Notes under the pieces: model-generated
The model's input: only the letters and a program-made list of their open reading frames with translations
Databases searched by the model: none
Told to the model about the DNA's origin: nothing
Assembly (NCBI GenBank): GCA_945859605.1
Contig: OX243827.1
Coordinates: 25,987,502-26,051,501, forward strand
Source: Lumbricus rubellus
Taxonomy: Eukaryota; Annelida; Clitellata; Crassiclitellata; Lumbricidae
Length of the DNA stretch: 64,000 nucleotides
Direction: 5' to 3'
Position numbers and translations under genes: made by a program
Shown here: piece by piece, positions 10,808 through 21,025 of the stretch
How positions within the stretch are numbered: position 1 is the first letter of the stretch
Layout: the number at the start of each line of letters is the position of its first letter

Positions 10808-12106
10808 AGGGCCTAGGGTCTTATCATATAAGTCGGACACCCTTTTGTTCTGATCGAGGTTACTCTGTAACGGAGCGTCACATCTACATGATGTAAAGTT
10901 TATTGTATAGCTTATCATCTCATTCAACTAATACATTCAGTTAAACCTGGCCAATTTTAAACGAATTCGATCAGGCGTGTGCCAAGTACAGCGAGCTGGC
11001 GAATTTTTAGTTTTCGGTTTTTCGGGTAAAGCTGGACACTTTTGGTTGGTAAACCTGGACAATATTTGCTGATTCGACCTTATTTTGTTAAAGTCGGACA
11101 ATCGATAAACTGACCGATTTTCATCAAGATCTGTGCCAAACTTAACTGTAAGATAACACTGAACATTGAAAATAATTGAAGTAAAATCAAACAAATGTCA
11201 GTATTATTGAAAAGATCGTCTATAGCATCAGACTAACATAAAACCTAACTGCAAAGCAGGCAAACAGAGCAGGCCTATGCCTATATAAAACTCGACTATA
11301 GGCCTACCTAGGCCTAAAAAATCTATGAAATCTAGATCCATGAAAAGTCGAAAAGAATAAGAACTTTTCTAATAATTATCTGAAACATTCCTAACAAGTT
11401 AAAAAAATCATCAGAGACCCCATCGGCCTAATTTTATTTCAACGTCTGAACCACACTTATTTTACTAAAATTGTCATGAGGATCGTTAACATTGCCATAG
11501 CCTATATAGGCCTAGGCATAACGCTACACATATACCAGTTTCCTTTGGCCTTTAATGTCTCTTTTTATTATATTAAAACATTTTTGCCAAATTCAAGCCT
11601 TGGTTTGCCTATGAAGCATTAGCGTTAACCTAGTTTTGTCAAAGTCGGACACATCACAGCAGGGTCTAATAATGTTGTCCGACTTTGACACAAGCCTATA
11701 TGGCAAAGTCGGACAGCAAATAACTCTAGTTTCAACCATGACAGTAATTCAATATCCTTCAAACAAGTTACGCAAAACATATATTATACTGTAATCTATG
11801 TGATAAAAATTCAATTTTTTCCTCCTCGGCAATTAAAATTATCATAAACCCTTAACAGTGAATGATGGATTTCATTATGTCAGCTTGCAAAATGCTACAC
11901 ATCCGACATGTATCGATAGTAATCGACGTCTTAAAATTAAGTCAACGATCCATTGAAGGTTGTGAAGTTTTAATCAATAGATGGACCCTCTGCAAATACA
12001 ATCTATGATACTGACACCTGGTGATCGAAGTCTCTTCTGCGTGGCAGGTCGGCGAAAATTTTGTCCGACTTTACCTGATGTCCGACTTTATGTTAGGTCT
12101 CCCTAC
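10808..12106. mobile_element. Large MITE-like element with iterated AAAGTCGGACA motifs
   Basis: The 11-mer AAAGTCGGACA occurs exactly six times (three in each orientation: about 11092, 11642 and 11705; inverted at about 11684, 12060 and 12078). There are also four variants, such as AAAGCTGGACA at 11026. The ends are loosely inverted: the left has TAGGGCCTA then ATAAGTCGGACA, and the right, read inverted, has TAGGGAGACCTA then ATAAAGTCGGACA. No coding frame lies inside. It looks like a non-autonomous DNA transposon with repeated transposase-binding-like sites. The family is unknown. Confidence 0.6.
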
Positions 12107-12700
12107 ATATTATTTTTAAAATCGCGTGTAGGGTGAAAATTTCTGAGGATTTCGAAATACAGCCCCACTCTTACTTAGAACTTTTATGTTTGGCCTTCTT
12201 TGCACAACCAACTCAGTTTATCATGGTTCGACCTCCCACACACTTATTTTTCTACAAGTCTCTTACTTCTACACCAGCAGCGTCATGCACTGATGAATAT
12301 TTCTTGCAGTGACGCCGTATAATTGTCAGAGTGTGATTACGGGATTTAAGCTATGAAGACGACAGACTGAAAGACTTGGTCTAAGCTTTTGGTCTTTTCC
12401 TGAAATTTTAAAAACAATAATATTAGCCATAACGCCGTTTGAAAATGTTGACGAGTTTGTCAAGTTTATGAACGTTTGAGATGCAGTACCGAAAAGAGGA
12501 ATTTTCAGCATGCATGAGCCATACAGAAGTGAAGTGCAGCTGTAGACATCACTGCTTGATAGCTCGGCCGATGATGACGTGGTGAAACAACTGCCATTCG
12601 TCAATGAGACCAGCTTGATGGTGATGGAATTGAGATCTGAAACATTACGTTGAACTAGAGTTGTCTTGTCTTGTCTTGTCTTTGCACTGTTTTACAATAT
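12107..12700. other. Intergenic DNA, nothing recognised
   Basis: A 92-codon frame on the - strand (12326-12604) has no recognisable domain and is not supported. A (TTGTC)n run lies at about 12660-12681. Confidence 0.5.
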
Positions 12701-12714
12701 ATAGACAAATGTTA

Positions 12715-12918
12715 TTGAGAAAGGAAGGGTCAATCCAGCGGCCTCAGCGGGTCCATACGACCATAATTATTGGATTGATCCTTTGACTTATGCAATGATC
12801 ACTCGAAAGTCATTGAGTTTGTACTGATTGCTGCTATTTTGTATGTGTTTGATGCTTTGTCAATAAACGGCTTAATTACTTACTTACCTACTTACTTACT
12901 TACTTACTTACCTACTTA

Positions 12919-12954
<36 letters not shown>

Positions 12955-12958
12955 ACCA
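12715..12958 (+). mobile_element. Probable non-LTR 3' end with an (ACTT)n tail
   Basis: Unique-looking sequence ends in CAATAAACGGC and then runs into a long (ACTT)n array with rare CCT variants. This is the form of a LINE or SINE 3' tail. The family is not identified. Confidence 0.4.
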
Positions 12959-13156
12959 TCCTCGATCGGAGGGTTGGTCGCTTCATGAACTCGAGTCTTC
13001 TATAATTACAGTAATAAAATGTTCTGCGTTTAAATGAGCTCGATTACCGAGGCAACAGAAGTCATAGCTTGCAGTTCTTGATGTCTTGGAGATAATTAAA
13101 AAATTTATGCGTGCTTCATTTCTCGAGTCAATACGCTCTGACTTACAACAATTTAA

Positions 13157-13219
13157 CCCTTTAATGCCGGAGGGTATAGGATTTCCCATACCATTTACAA
13201 CCATCTCGGCATTAAAGGG
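13157..13219. mobile_element. 63-bp piggyBac-type micro-MITE, copy 1
   Basis: TTAA flanks both ends (13153-13156 and 13220-13223). The termini CCCTTTAATGCCG and CGGCATTAAAGGG are inverted repeats. A TTAA duplication plus CCC-starting termini is the piggyBac hallmark. A copy of identical length with about three substitutions is at 47804-47866. Confidence 0.75.
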
Positions 13220-13223
13220 TTAA

Positions 13224-14250
13224 ACAGCAATTTTTTTTCTTCAGACGACAATGCGCTGGTCCTCATGTCAACAGGATTTCTGAATGATCACGACGTTGAT
13301 CATCCTGTTCATGAGAGGATCATAACGGTCAGAATATTCACAATGCGATCAATGATGGATGACTGATTAACAAGGAATGACTGATACACTAAACTCATTC
13401 TGACGCGACCTGTTATTATTCGTACTCAGATCTTATCTGGAAGCACCACTATTTCTGCGCGTTTCCTTAAAACCTTTCCTTTTTCAAAGGCAATATTCGC
13501 ACTGTGAGCGCCTCTGATTAGATTGCACTGTGAGAGGCGCTTTATAAATTCAAAAATAGTATTTATAGTATAGTATTATGCTTTCTATTGCTGCAAGGTT
13601 AATTATTGTCTGGGACACTCACACCGGAACCATAATAGTCATACCTATCCTGCGTTCCCATCGCTGGCGTGAGCATTATGCGCTTTTCAAGTTTGTTTGT
13701 ATGCGCACTTGTTATAACACCCATTCAAGTCTCTACTCATAGGCGCTCCCGACCATAGGCGCCGAGTTGAACGGAAGAGTGCGAGTGCCCGACGGAATGT
13801 GAAAAAAGCGCGCAGCGAAAACTTTTGTGACTCTTTTTTGATAGGAGACTAAGAGAAATAAAATCTGTTCATTATTGACAATTAATTTTGCTTAATTTGC
13901 AAACGATTTTTTATTTTGGTCTTTTTTTGTAGGATCTAGCCTTTGTTTCTCACGGCAGTTTTTCGACGTTTTCCACATAAAAATAGATTTTTGTGGTGAA
14001 AATGCAAAAAAGACTTGAAAAAGTCTAAAATGTTATGAATACAGACCCCCAAATCTTAGACTTTAGAGCGAAAGACTTAAAAAAAGGTTACCAGAAATTG
14101 TTTTCGGGATGAGGAACAAATTTTGGTCGGATGACCTTTAAAAATGTGCTCACAAATTTAAATTTCGAGCGCGAAAAATAAAAAAATCTATGGTTTTTCT
14201 CAGAAACTCTCAATATAACCTTTTTGACCTTTTTAAAATTGAGAGTGGCA
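13224..14250. other. Intergenic DNA with degenerate LINE/SINE tail scraps
   Basis: Pieces resembling the GAGCGCCTCTGA...GGCGCT tail occur near 13505-13545 (+) and 13735-13775 (-). Otherwise nothing is recognised. Confidence 0.45.
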
Positions 14251-14254
14251 TCCC

Positions 14255-14440
14255 TGAATGTCATTCCAGACAGTGGGTCCTGAAACGGGTTTCCCTTGAC
14301 TACAATAATACAGCATCTCATAAACTATTCTCAGTTTCATCAACTGTTGAAGAATGCTTTTTTGCTTCATCTCGGCCGGGAGCGCCTTTGAGTAGACACC
14401 TTGACCTTGAAGCGGCGATAGATAAATTCTGATTGCTTGA
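14255..14440 (+). mobile_element. CR1/L2-like LINE 3' fragment (unit 3 counterpart)
   Basis: It matches 7725-7925 in unit 2, with the shared text CATCTCATAAACTATTCTCA and CGGCCGGGAGCGCCT. It is followed by the tail GCGGCGATAGATAAATTC. Confidence 0.7.
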
Positions 14441-14452
14441 TTCATACAGACA

Positions 14453-14648
<196 letters not shown>

Positions 14649-14814
14649 TGCAGAAGAATGATTTATGGTATTTTGGGGAGAACAGTATTACTCGCTTTCG
14701 CCACGCAGAGCGCACCTGAGAACAAGATAGAAATTTGGGAGATGTTCGGCGGCATACTGTAAACAACTCAAGAGAAACGTTCTGATTATAAATAGCTGCA
14801 TATGCTGTTTGCAT

Positions 14815-15119
14815 CAGGGGCGGATACAGAAACTTTGGACCGGAGGGGGGGGGGGTCGAAAATTCTTGGCCTTGGATGTGGAATGTTTTTTCGTATCCGC
14901 CAAAAAAGTTGATGACCTTTTTTGTCATCTGGTCGAAATTTCGGGAAAGGTATACCATCTTGTCCGCCAAAAAAGTTGATGACTTTTTTTTAGTCATCCA
15001 GTAAAAATGTCCTCATTATATACATTGTTCGAAAGCTTGTTGAAACCAAATGGGGGGCACGATAATGGGCAGTTCTAAAATGGGAGCGTGACCGGATTGC
15101 CCCCCTGGATCCGCTGCTG
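14815..15119. mobile_element. hAT-type MITE with perfect 8-bp TSD
   Basis: GTTTGCAT is duplicated exactly at 14807-14814 and 15120-15127. The termini are CAGGGGCGGATAC and GGATCCGCTGCTG (imperfect inverted repeats). Unit 2 has the uninterrupted site CTGTTCGCATGGTTCACGCG at about 8459. Inside are two GATGAC-(T)n-GTCAT cores. Confidence 0.9.
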
Positions 15120-15824
15120 GTTTGCATGGTTCACGCGTTATAGAGAGGATAATGTTTGTAGCCGTCAGAAATGAGACTGAAAAAACAAGCGATGTCGACG
15201 CATATGCCCTCGGACCAAGGAAAGGTTAAAAAATTCTTTGCAGCCAACTTATACTGTACGGGGAACTTGCACAGTCTGTTCTGTTCTGCGAGCATGAAGC
15301 ATCTTATTCGGAGGCATAAGGCATTACAGAATTTTACCATTGTTATGGCGATTCGGAATTTAAAAGTACATCTGAATATCTTGTAGCAACGGATCGAGGT
15401 AAACCTTCGTCTGGCTGTACAATATGCCTACAGTAGGCTAACTGCATGAAGCTATCGAAATTGTCGTAAGTAAAACATAAATTATCGCAAGTATAGGCTA
15501 AGACTTGTGAAGTGAATTCTCAGATTTGGCTACAACGGCCGCCCGACTGTGAGTTCTTGCGTCGTTTCTGTGAGCAGGTTCTCTTCAAATACATATTTGA
15601 TCATTCATGCTTATCGGTAGACCTACTTCTATGGATTACACCTTCTCACATGGCAATGTTTAATCTACAGAACTGATGCGTGTGTGTAACATTGTGCATA
15701 TTCAGTTCATAAAAAAGATAAAGAAGATTTTTGTAAATGTTTCCATTTGTTTAACAGGTAACTATTGCTTGGTGAAAATAATGTTTATGAAATGCATTAT
15801 ATGAAATAAAGTCATTGTAGTAGG

Positions 15825-16082
15825 CAGTGGCGTCGCCAGAAATTTAGGATGTTTTGGGTTTTGTATGGTCGGGCCGGATGCCCTTCCTGACACCAACCCA
15901 GTAGTATTACAGTACATGAAAAGGGAATAAAATAACAAAGGAAATAAAGTAAGAAGCGCAATTGCTACTGCAAACAATAATGTTTTGTTTTTCTTATTTA
16001 AGTGGATAAATAGCCTTCAAAAAATTCCTAATTCAATGGGAGGTTTACATGTAATCCCGAACCTCTCTTGTCTACGCCACTG
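15825..16082. mobile_element. hAT-type MITE with perfect 8-bp TSD
   Basis: GTAGTAGG is duplicated at 15817-15824 and 16083-16090. The termini are CAGTGGCGTCGCCAG and GTCTACGCCACTG. The unit 2 counterpart near 9466 reads ATTGTAGTCAGAATG without an insertion. Confidence 0.9.
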
Positions 16083-16227
16083 GTAGTAGGAATGGGTTGC
16101 AAGCCGACTAAAAGAACTGGTATTGTCAGCTCAGTCTATAATTTATATAATGAATCTTGTATTTTTTTTATAGAGAATGCTCAAGATTGTAAGATTTAGA
16201 CATTCATAGGATACTGGAAAAGCAATC

Positions 16228-17265
16228 ATGGAAAACTGGACTGAGACGGTGGATCTAAATTCTACCAGCGGAAATGAGACGACGTGGAAATTATTCGAAA
16301 ACAGTAAATGCGAATTCATCTTTGACGTGATTCTTATGACGCTGCTTTGCTGCGTTGGTTTCCTTGGCAATTCCGCTACGATCGCCGTTCTGCGACGGGA
16401 CCGCGATCCAAAGAGACAAAGAACGACAAACTGGTTGTTGGCTATGCTTGCCGGTGTTGACAGCATCTTTCTTGCCTGTGTCTTCATATTTTTTCCAGTC
16501 AGAATAATCGCAGAGAACTACATGAATCACACGGCATTCGTGACAATGTATGTCTACTTGATGCGCCCTCTGTTGATATGTGCACGAATTGCACGAACGA
16601 TGAGTATTTGGATCGTCGCTCTAGTCACCGTCGACCGTTATCTTGCCATTTGTAAACCGTTGAACACGAAGTGGAGAAGCCTGCGTCGAATAAAGATAGC
16701 AGTTGCTGTGATGTTCGTTCTGGCAGTTATTTACAGAATTCCAGAATTTCTCGATGTTGATGAGAAGCTTACGAGATACTGCCGAGAGGACGTCGGAGCA
16801 CATGATCGACGTAATTGCAGTGAATGGTTATGCTATTACTATATCTACAAATTGGCCTTCCCGTTCATCTTTAGGTATGCTATTCCGTTTGTCACTGTGC
16901 TAGGGCTCAACGTTCGCATCTGCATGGCGATAAAGGCGCTAAATAAGCGACGAAACGAAATGACGCAGACAGCGTCTGAGGAAAATACTATGACGGTGAT
17001 GGTTGTCATCGTTGTTACCGTCTTCGTCATCTGTCAATTGCCGAAGATTGTACTGTTATTTCTCACACCAACCGCTGTGTTCTTCTCCGATGCGACCGGG
17101 GTCTACGACTGTTACCTAGTCATTTCCGATGCCCTTCTTGTTCTCAATTCGTCCATCAATTTTCTCCTCTACTGTCTTCTCTGGGGAAAATTCAAGAGGA
17201 TCTTTATTCGCACGATGACGTGCAGAGGAGAAAATGCCAGTTCGGAGAACCAGAATCGTGCATGA
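16228..17265 (+). CDS. Intronless class A GPCR, FMRFamide/peptide-receptor-like (copy 4)
   Basis: A 345-residue rhodopsin-family receptor beginning MENWTETVD. TM1 has GFLGNS, TM2 LLAMLAGVDS, TM3 ends in VDRYLAICKPL, the segment before TM4 has WRSLRRIKIAV, TM6 has VICQLPKIVLLF, and TM7 has NSSINFLLYC followed by WGKFKRIF. The third intracellular loop (KALNKRRNEMTQ) is short and basic. It is the best match to copy 3 over most of its length and to copy 2 in the extracellular loop after TM2 (FFPVRIIAENYM). That patchwork would fit gene conversion among the copies, although common descent is also possible. It is the last member in the window, and a poly-G run and an RTE fragment follow within 100 bp. 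The ligand is unknown. Confidence 0.93.
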   Translation: MENWTETVDLNSTSGNETTWKLFENSKCEFIFDVILMTLLCCVGFLGNSATIAVLRRDRDPKRQRTTNWLLAMLAGVDSIFLACVFIFFPVRIIAENYMNHTAFVTMYVYLMRPLLICARIARTMSIWIVALVTVDRYLAICKPLNTKWRSLRRIKIAVAVMFVLAVIYRIPEFLDVDEKLTRYCREDVGAHDRRNCSEWLCYYYIYKLAFPFIFRYAIPFVTVLGLNVRICMAIKALNKRRNEMTQTASEENTMTVMVVIVVTVFVICQLPKIVLLFLTPTAVFFSDATGVYDCYLVISDALLVLNSSINFLLYCLLWGKFKRIFIRTMTCRGENASSENQNRA

Positions 17266-17309
17266 GAAAATTCTCTTTGCGTGACAGCACCGTTGTACTG
17301 TCTGGCTTG

Positions 17310-17327
17310 GGGGGGGGGGGGGGGGGG
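17310..17327. repeat. Poly-G run
   Basis: About 18 consecutive G just downstream of GPCR 4. The exact length may be unreliable. Confidence 0.9.
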
Positions 17328-17356
17328 ATATTAATTATGATTATACTGTATGGATA

Positions 17357-17573
17357 AATGGATAGGGCATACGCTAATAGAAGACAACCTGGTAAAAACG
17401 GTGATAGAAGAAAAAATGGAGGGGAAAAGAACAAGAGGAAGAGCACGACAGATGTTGCTGGACACGTTGATGGCGAGGATTGGATACCAAAGACTAAAGG
17501 AGAAGGCCCTACGGAGGGAAGAGTGGCGACACTGGACAGCCGAACCTGCCTAGGGGCAAAGAAGCAGAAGAAG
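17357..17573 (+). mobile_element. RTE-like LINE 3' fragment with 12-bp TSD
   Basis: The translation has [21 protein letters not shown] and [12 protein letters not shown], the extreme C-terminus of an RTE/BovB-like polymerase, then a GAAGCAGAAGAAG tail. ACTGTATGGATA is duplicated at 17345-17356 and 17574-17585. The equivalent position 3' of GPCR 3 (about 10722) lacks it. Sister copies lie at 55340 and 62610. Confidence 0.85.
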
Positions 17574-17849
17574 ACTGTATGGATACCCATTAGGCAAATT
17601 CAAACTAACTCTTTGTCCAGTTGGTTGCGGGATGGATGGATCAAGTTCATTACATATTCTTCAAATCGCGTGTAGGGTGTGAATTTCTGGGAATACGGAA
17701 TCGATTCCCGACATCAACGATTCATCCTTTCATTCGATAGATGGCGTTGGTGAAAAATAATGAACAAAAGGATGCGATGGGCGATTGAGTGGCTACCAGT
17801 ATACGGTTTAATTCGACTCATGTAATAGCTTGTAAGCTTATATCATACG

Positions 17850-18015
17850 TCGCCTTGCAGCCGGAGGTTGTAGGTTCAAATCCTCCTCAAGCCGCCGCGC
17901 AGTCTTGAGCAAGTCCTTCAATTGTAATTGCTCAAGGACTTGTCCGCGCTGTAGTTGGGAATGCCTCTGAGAGGAGAGATTAAGGGACGCTATAGAAATG
18001 AAGAAATAAATTAAA
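17850..18015 (+). mobile_element. tRNA-derived SINE, 5'-eroded
   Basis: Contains B-box GGTTCAAATCC at about 17873, GAGCAAGTCCTTCAATTG and the tail GCCTCTGAGAGGAGAG then GACGCTATAGAAAT. Same family as 3084-3300. Confidence 0.7.
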
Positions 18016-18395
18016 ATAAATAAATAGAACGAATAATTGTAATCATGCTGCCTGGTGTGTGAGTTTGAATCAGTAATAATATGAAATAGGCCTATACATT
18101 CTGAGGGTGCACGAACAGTAGGCCTATTGGCTGCTAAACCAACTTAATTAAGAGCGTTTAACCTATTGATCCACGACAAGGAAGTAAAGTTAACCAACTT
18201 AGCCGAGACACTCTCTAAGTTCTAAACGTTTACATCCTTGTCAATTATCCATGCTAATGGATTCGCTGCCCACATTTGACGCAGATGTAGGCCTACATGA
18301 AAGCAGTTTATAATCGTAAATTTGTAGCATTTCCCATGTATAAATTTTCAATATGTTCAAAATAATTACTGTGTAGGCCCATCACTTGGAGCCAA

Positions 18396-18572
18396 AGGGC
18401 TTTTTTAACGTGCAGTTGTACACAAAATAGATTTGTGCAGTTTTAGAAGCACTTTTGTACAGCTAAAACTAGAAAAAATGGCCATTGTCCTCCGATTGGA
18501 AGTAACTTACTATGAAGAATGGGAAGTAGAAGAAGGAATTGTGCAGTTCTAAAATTCCCTAAAACAGCCCTG
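18396..18572. mobile_element. hAT-type MITE, GGGCTGTTTTTAA family, copy 1
   Basis: GGAGCCAA is duplicated at 18388-18395 and 18573-18580. The ends are AGGGCTTTTTTAACG and CTAAAACAGCCCTG. The internal text GTGCAGTTGTACACAAAAT aligns with copy 2 at 20432. Confidence 0.85.
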
Positions 18573-18815
18573 GGAGCCAACTTTTGTCCGTTGAGCCGTT
18601 GTTTAAACGAAGATCGACAGCGGGTCAGCGGCCAGGTTTAATTGTTGGTTTAGTCGATAAAACTGTGCAAGGTCAACTGAATTGTCTTCATTTTAAGAAT
18701 ATCCAAAGCTAGTATTCTGCATACAATGTTGTCTAACGTCATCTTTAACCTAAATAAAAGGAATAGAGGAACTGAACTGTATTCGAACGGGAATGACTGT
18801 TGCTAGGCTACCATG

Positions 18816-18819
<4 letters not shown>

Positions 18820-18912
<93 letters not shown>
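18820..18912. repeat. (GT)n microsatellite
   Basis: Dinucleotide repeat with one AT interruption. Confidence 0.97.
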
Positions 18913-18913
<1 letters not shown>

Positions 18914-18972
18914 GGTTTGTGATGCGCCCTTGTAGGGTAATGGCCGCATTACTGCGGCATTTAAATTGCCGT

Positions 18973-19150
<178 letters not shown>

Positions 19151-19338
19151 TGTTGCTATAAATTATAATTAAGTTCTCAGTAGGCCTAATCTGATAGTCG
19201 TGCGATGCAATGCCAGTCACATGCGGCTACATCCTGGATTTAGTTTTGTCAGATTTAGGTTTTATGACCGGGAGATAAACAGATGACCTGCATGTTCTGC
19301 CGATGGTTTCTCACACTTGCATTGTGATTCCAACTAGC

Positions 19339-19575
19339 ATAGGCGTAGGAGACGGGGGTCCAGAGGGGGAATGCCCCCACAAATTTTGGGCAAGTCTGGT
19401 TTTTCGGGCAAGCAGTCCGGGAAAAGTATAAAAAAGGTCATCAGAGTTTTTCGGGCGGAAAAGTAACGGAAATTTTCGGGCAATTTCGACCGGACGACTA
19501 AAAAAAAAGTCGTCAGATTTTTTCGGGCGGAAAAGTAACGGGAATTTTCGGGCAATTTCGACCGGACGACTAAAT
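19339..19575. mobile_element. Partial hAT-type MITE
   Basis: It starts CATAGGCGTAGGAGACGGGG, then carries repeats of GTCATCAGA, TTTTTCGGGCGGAAAAGTAA and GACTAAAAAAAAAGTCGTCAG. These match the core of the elements at 14815 and 41648. The right terminus is not found. Confidence 0.55.
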
Positions 19576-19579
19576 CCAT

Positions 19580-20420
19580 ATCCTTCGTTTACTGGACATA
19601 GCCTGCTGTTACAGTAGGTCTACTGTAGGCCTACTCTAACAGGCCTCATTCGCCATTATACGCGAATTATAATATGAGGAAGAGATTATAAATAGTGTCT
19701 CAAAAACCTCAGGAATCGCAAAATTATATGGGGACACCAGGGATATGGTTCATGAAGGATAAGGTTGAGAATTCCCAACGTGCTGGAAAACTTGGACAGG
19801 CAATCAGTGTAGGCTACTATTATGTGGGGCGTTGTAAATCATCAACTGGGAAGCAAAAGGATATGATAGAACTTCATGAGCATGAGGCGAAGTATCCCAT
19901 AGGCCTATAAAACGTAGAACTAAAAATCAATATTTTTTTATTTTTTGCATATAAAACAAGTTTCTACAAATATTACAAAACCTGATACAAGTCTTTAACT
20001 GAATAACCAAACATAATAATATGTGATGGTATGTTATATACTAATATTTATTCTGTGTAAAATAGTTGTACATGTATATCACGATTTAACACCTTCAATT
20101 TGTCCTTTATCGTTTACTCCTGCATGTGCTTTTCAGTGAATTCGGTAACCATTGTGTACATGTACTTATTAGACATCAGTCTATAACATATACTCCTCTG
20201 TTATTACTGCACTTATCAGTCATCAGTTAACCTAGCTGTTAGTAACCAGCACACACTAGTTATAAGCATACTTGTTAATTATCACTGTACTTATTAGTAA
20301 TCAACTAACTTTATTAGCCATTACGATACGTATTGGTTATGAGTATATTCATAAGATATTGCAATACATAATTATCATACATCAGCTTGTTAAAGTTGCA
20401 GCACCTATTGGTTGTCCGTT
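19580..20420. other. Intergenic DNA 3' of lectin gene A
   Basis: AT-rich, with several TAGGCCTA sites and loosely repeated 'acttattagt' text at 20160-20340. A 71-codon + frame at 19695-19910 shows no recognisable domain. Confidence 0.45.
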
Positions 20421-20431
20421 TACATGTGAGT

Positions 20432-20630
20432 CAGTGTTTTTTAACGTGCAGTTGTAGGCCTACACAAAATGTGCAGTTCTAAATGGATTTGTGCAGTTGT
20501 AAAAACACTTCTGTACAGATAAAACTAGCCAAAAAGGTCAATGTTCTCCGATTGGAAGTAATTTACCATGCAGGATGGGAAGGAAAAAAAGGGGTTATGC
20601 AGTTCTAAAAATTCCTTAAAAACAGCCCTG
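20432..20630. mobile_element. hAT-type MITE, copy 2, in the 3'UTR of lectin gene A
   Basis: ATGTGAGT is duplicated exactly at 20424-20431 and 20631-20638. The ends are CAGTGTTTTTTAACG and CAGCCCTG. Its near edge lies 13 bases beyond the TAA stop (20644-20646) of the lectin gene. It differs from copy 1 by a GGCCTA insertion at a TA. Confidence 0.9.
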
Positions 20631-20643
20631 ATGTGAGTCATCT

Positions 20644-21025
20644 TTATACTTTGGTCTGTGCACTGTTCGCGTATACAGAGTCCACCATCAGTTGATTATA
20701 ATTGTCATATACAGATGGACCTTCAGCCTTTTCACTCATATTTTTCTTTGGTACCTGATTCACTTCAGCGTAGACGGCTTGACCAGGAGTCTCCTCCGAT
20801 GTAAATCTAACTTTAACGCTGACCCTTTGAGTAGGACCAGTGCTCCTTTTCGATTCCAGATCTAGTTCCGCGTAGACGGTTTGGTTGGAATTCTTTTCCG
20901 ATGCCGAGTAAACTTGATCGTTGGTGTTTGGAATAACCGCGGCGTAAACTGTGCTAGGAGCGTCATCTTTGTACGTCATCGAAGGCGGGGAATTCCCATC
21001 TTTTGGTTCACGATCATCAGCACGG
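20644..21025 (-). CDS. Gene A exon 7: cytoplasmic tail with tyrosine motifs
   Basis: The acceptor AACAG lies just above 21025. The exon enters in phase 2, completing AG|C = Ser after the membrane exon. Tyrosine motifs in order are MTYKDD, TVYAAV, QVYSAS, TVYAEL, AVYAEV, SVYDNYNQL and SVYANS. TVYAAV, TVYAEL and AVYAEV fit a relaxed ITIM (small/hydrophobic-x-Y-x-x-L/V). YDN and YAN fit the YxN motif bound by Grb2-type SH2 domains. The exon ends at TAA, 20646-20644. Confidence 0.85.

Noticed and set aside
12326..12604. 92-codon frame on the - strand
   Set aside because: Ser/Thr-rich, with no domain, splice context or paralogue. Not supported as a gene.
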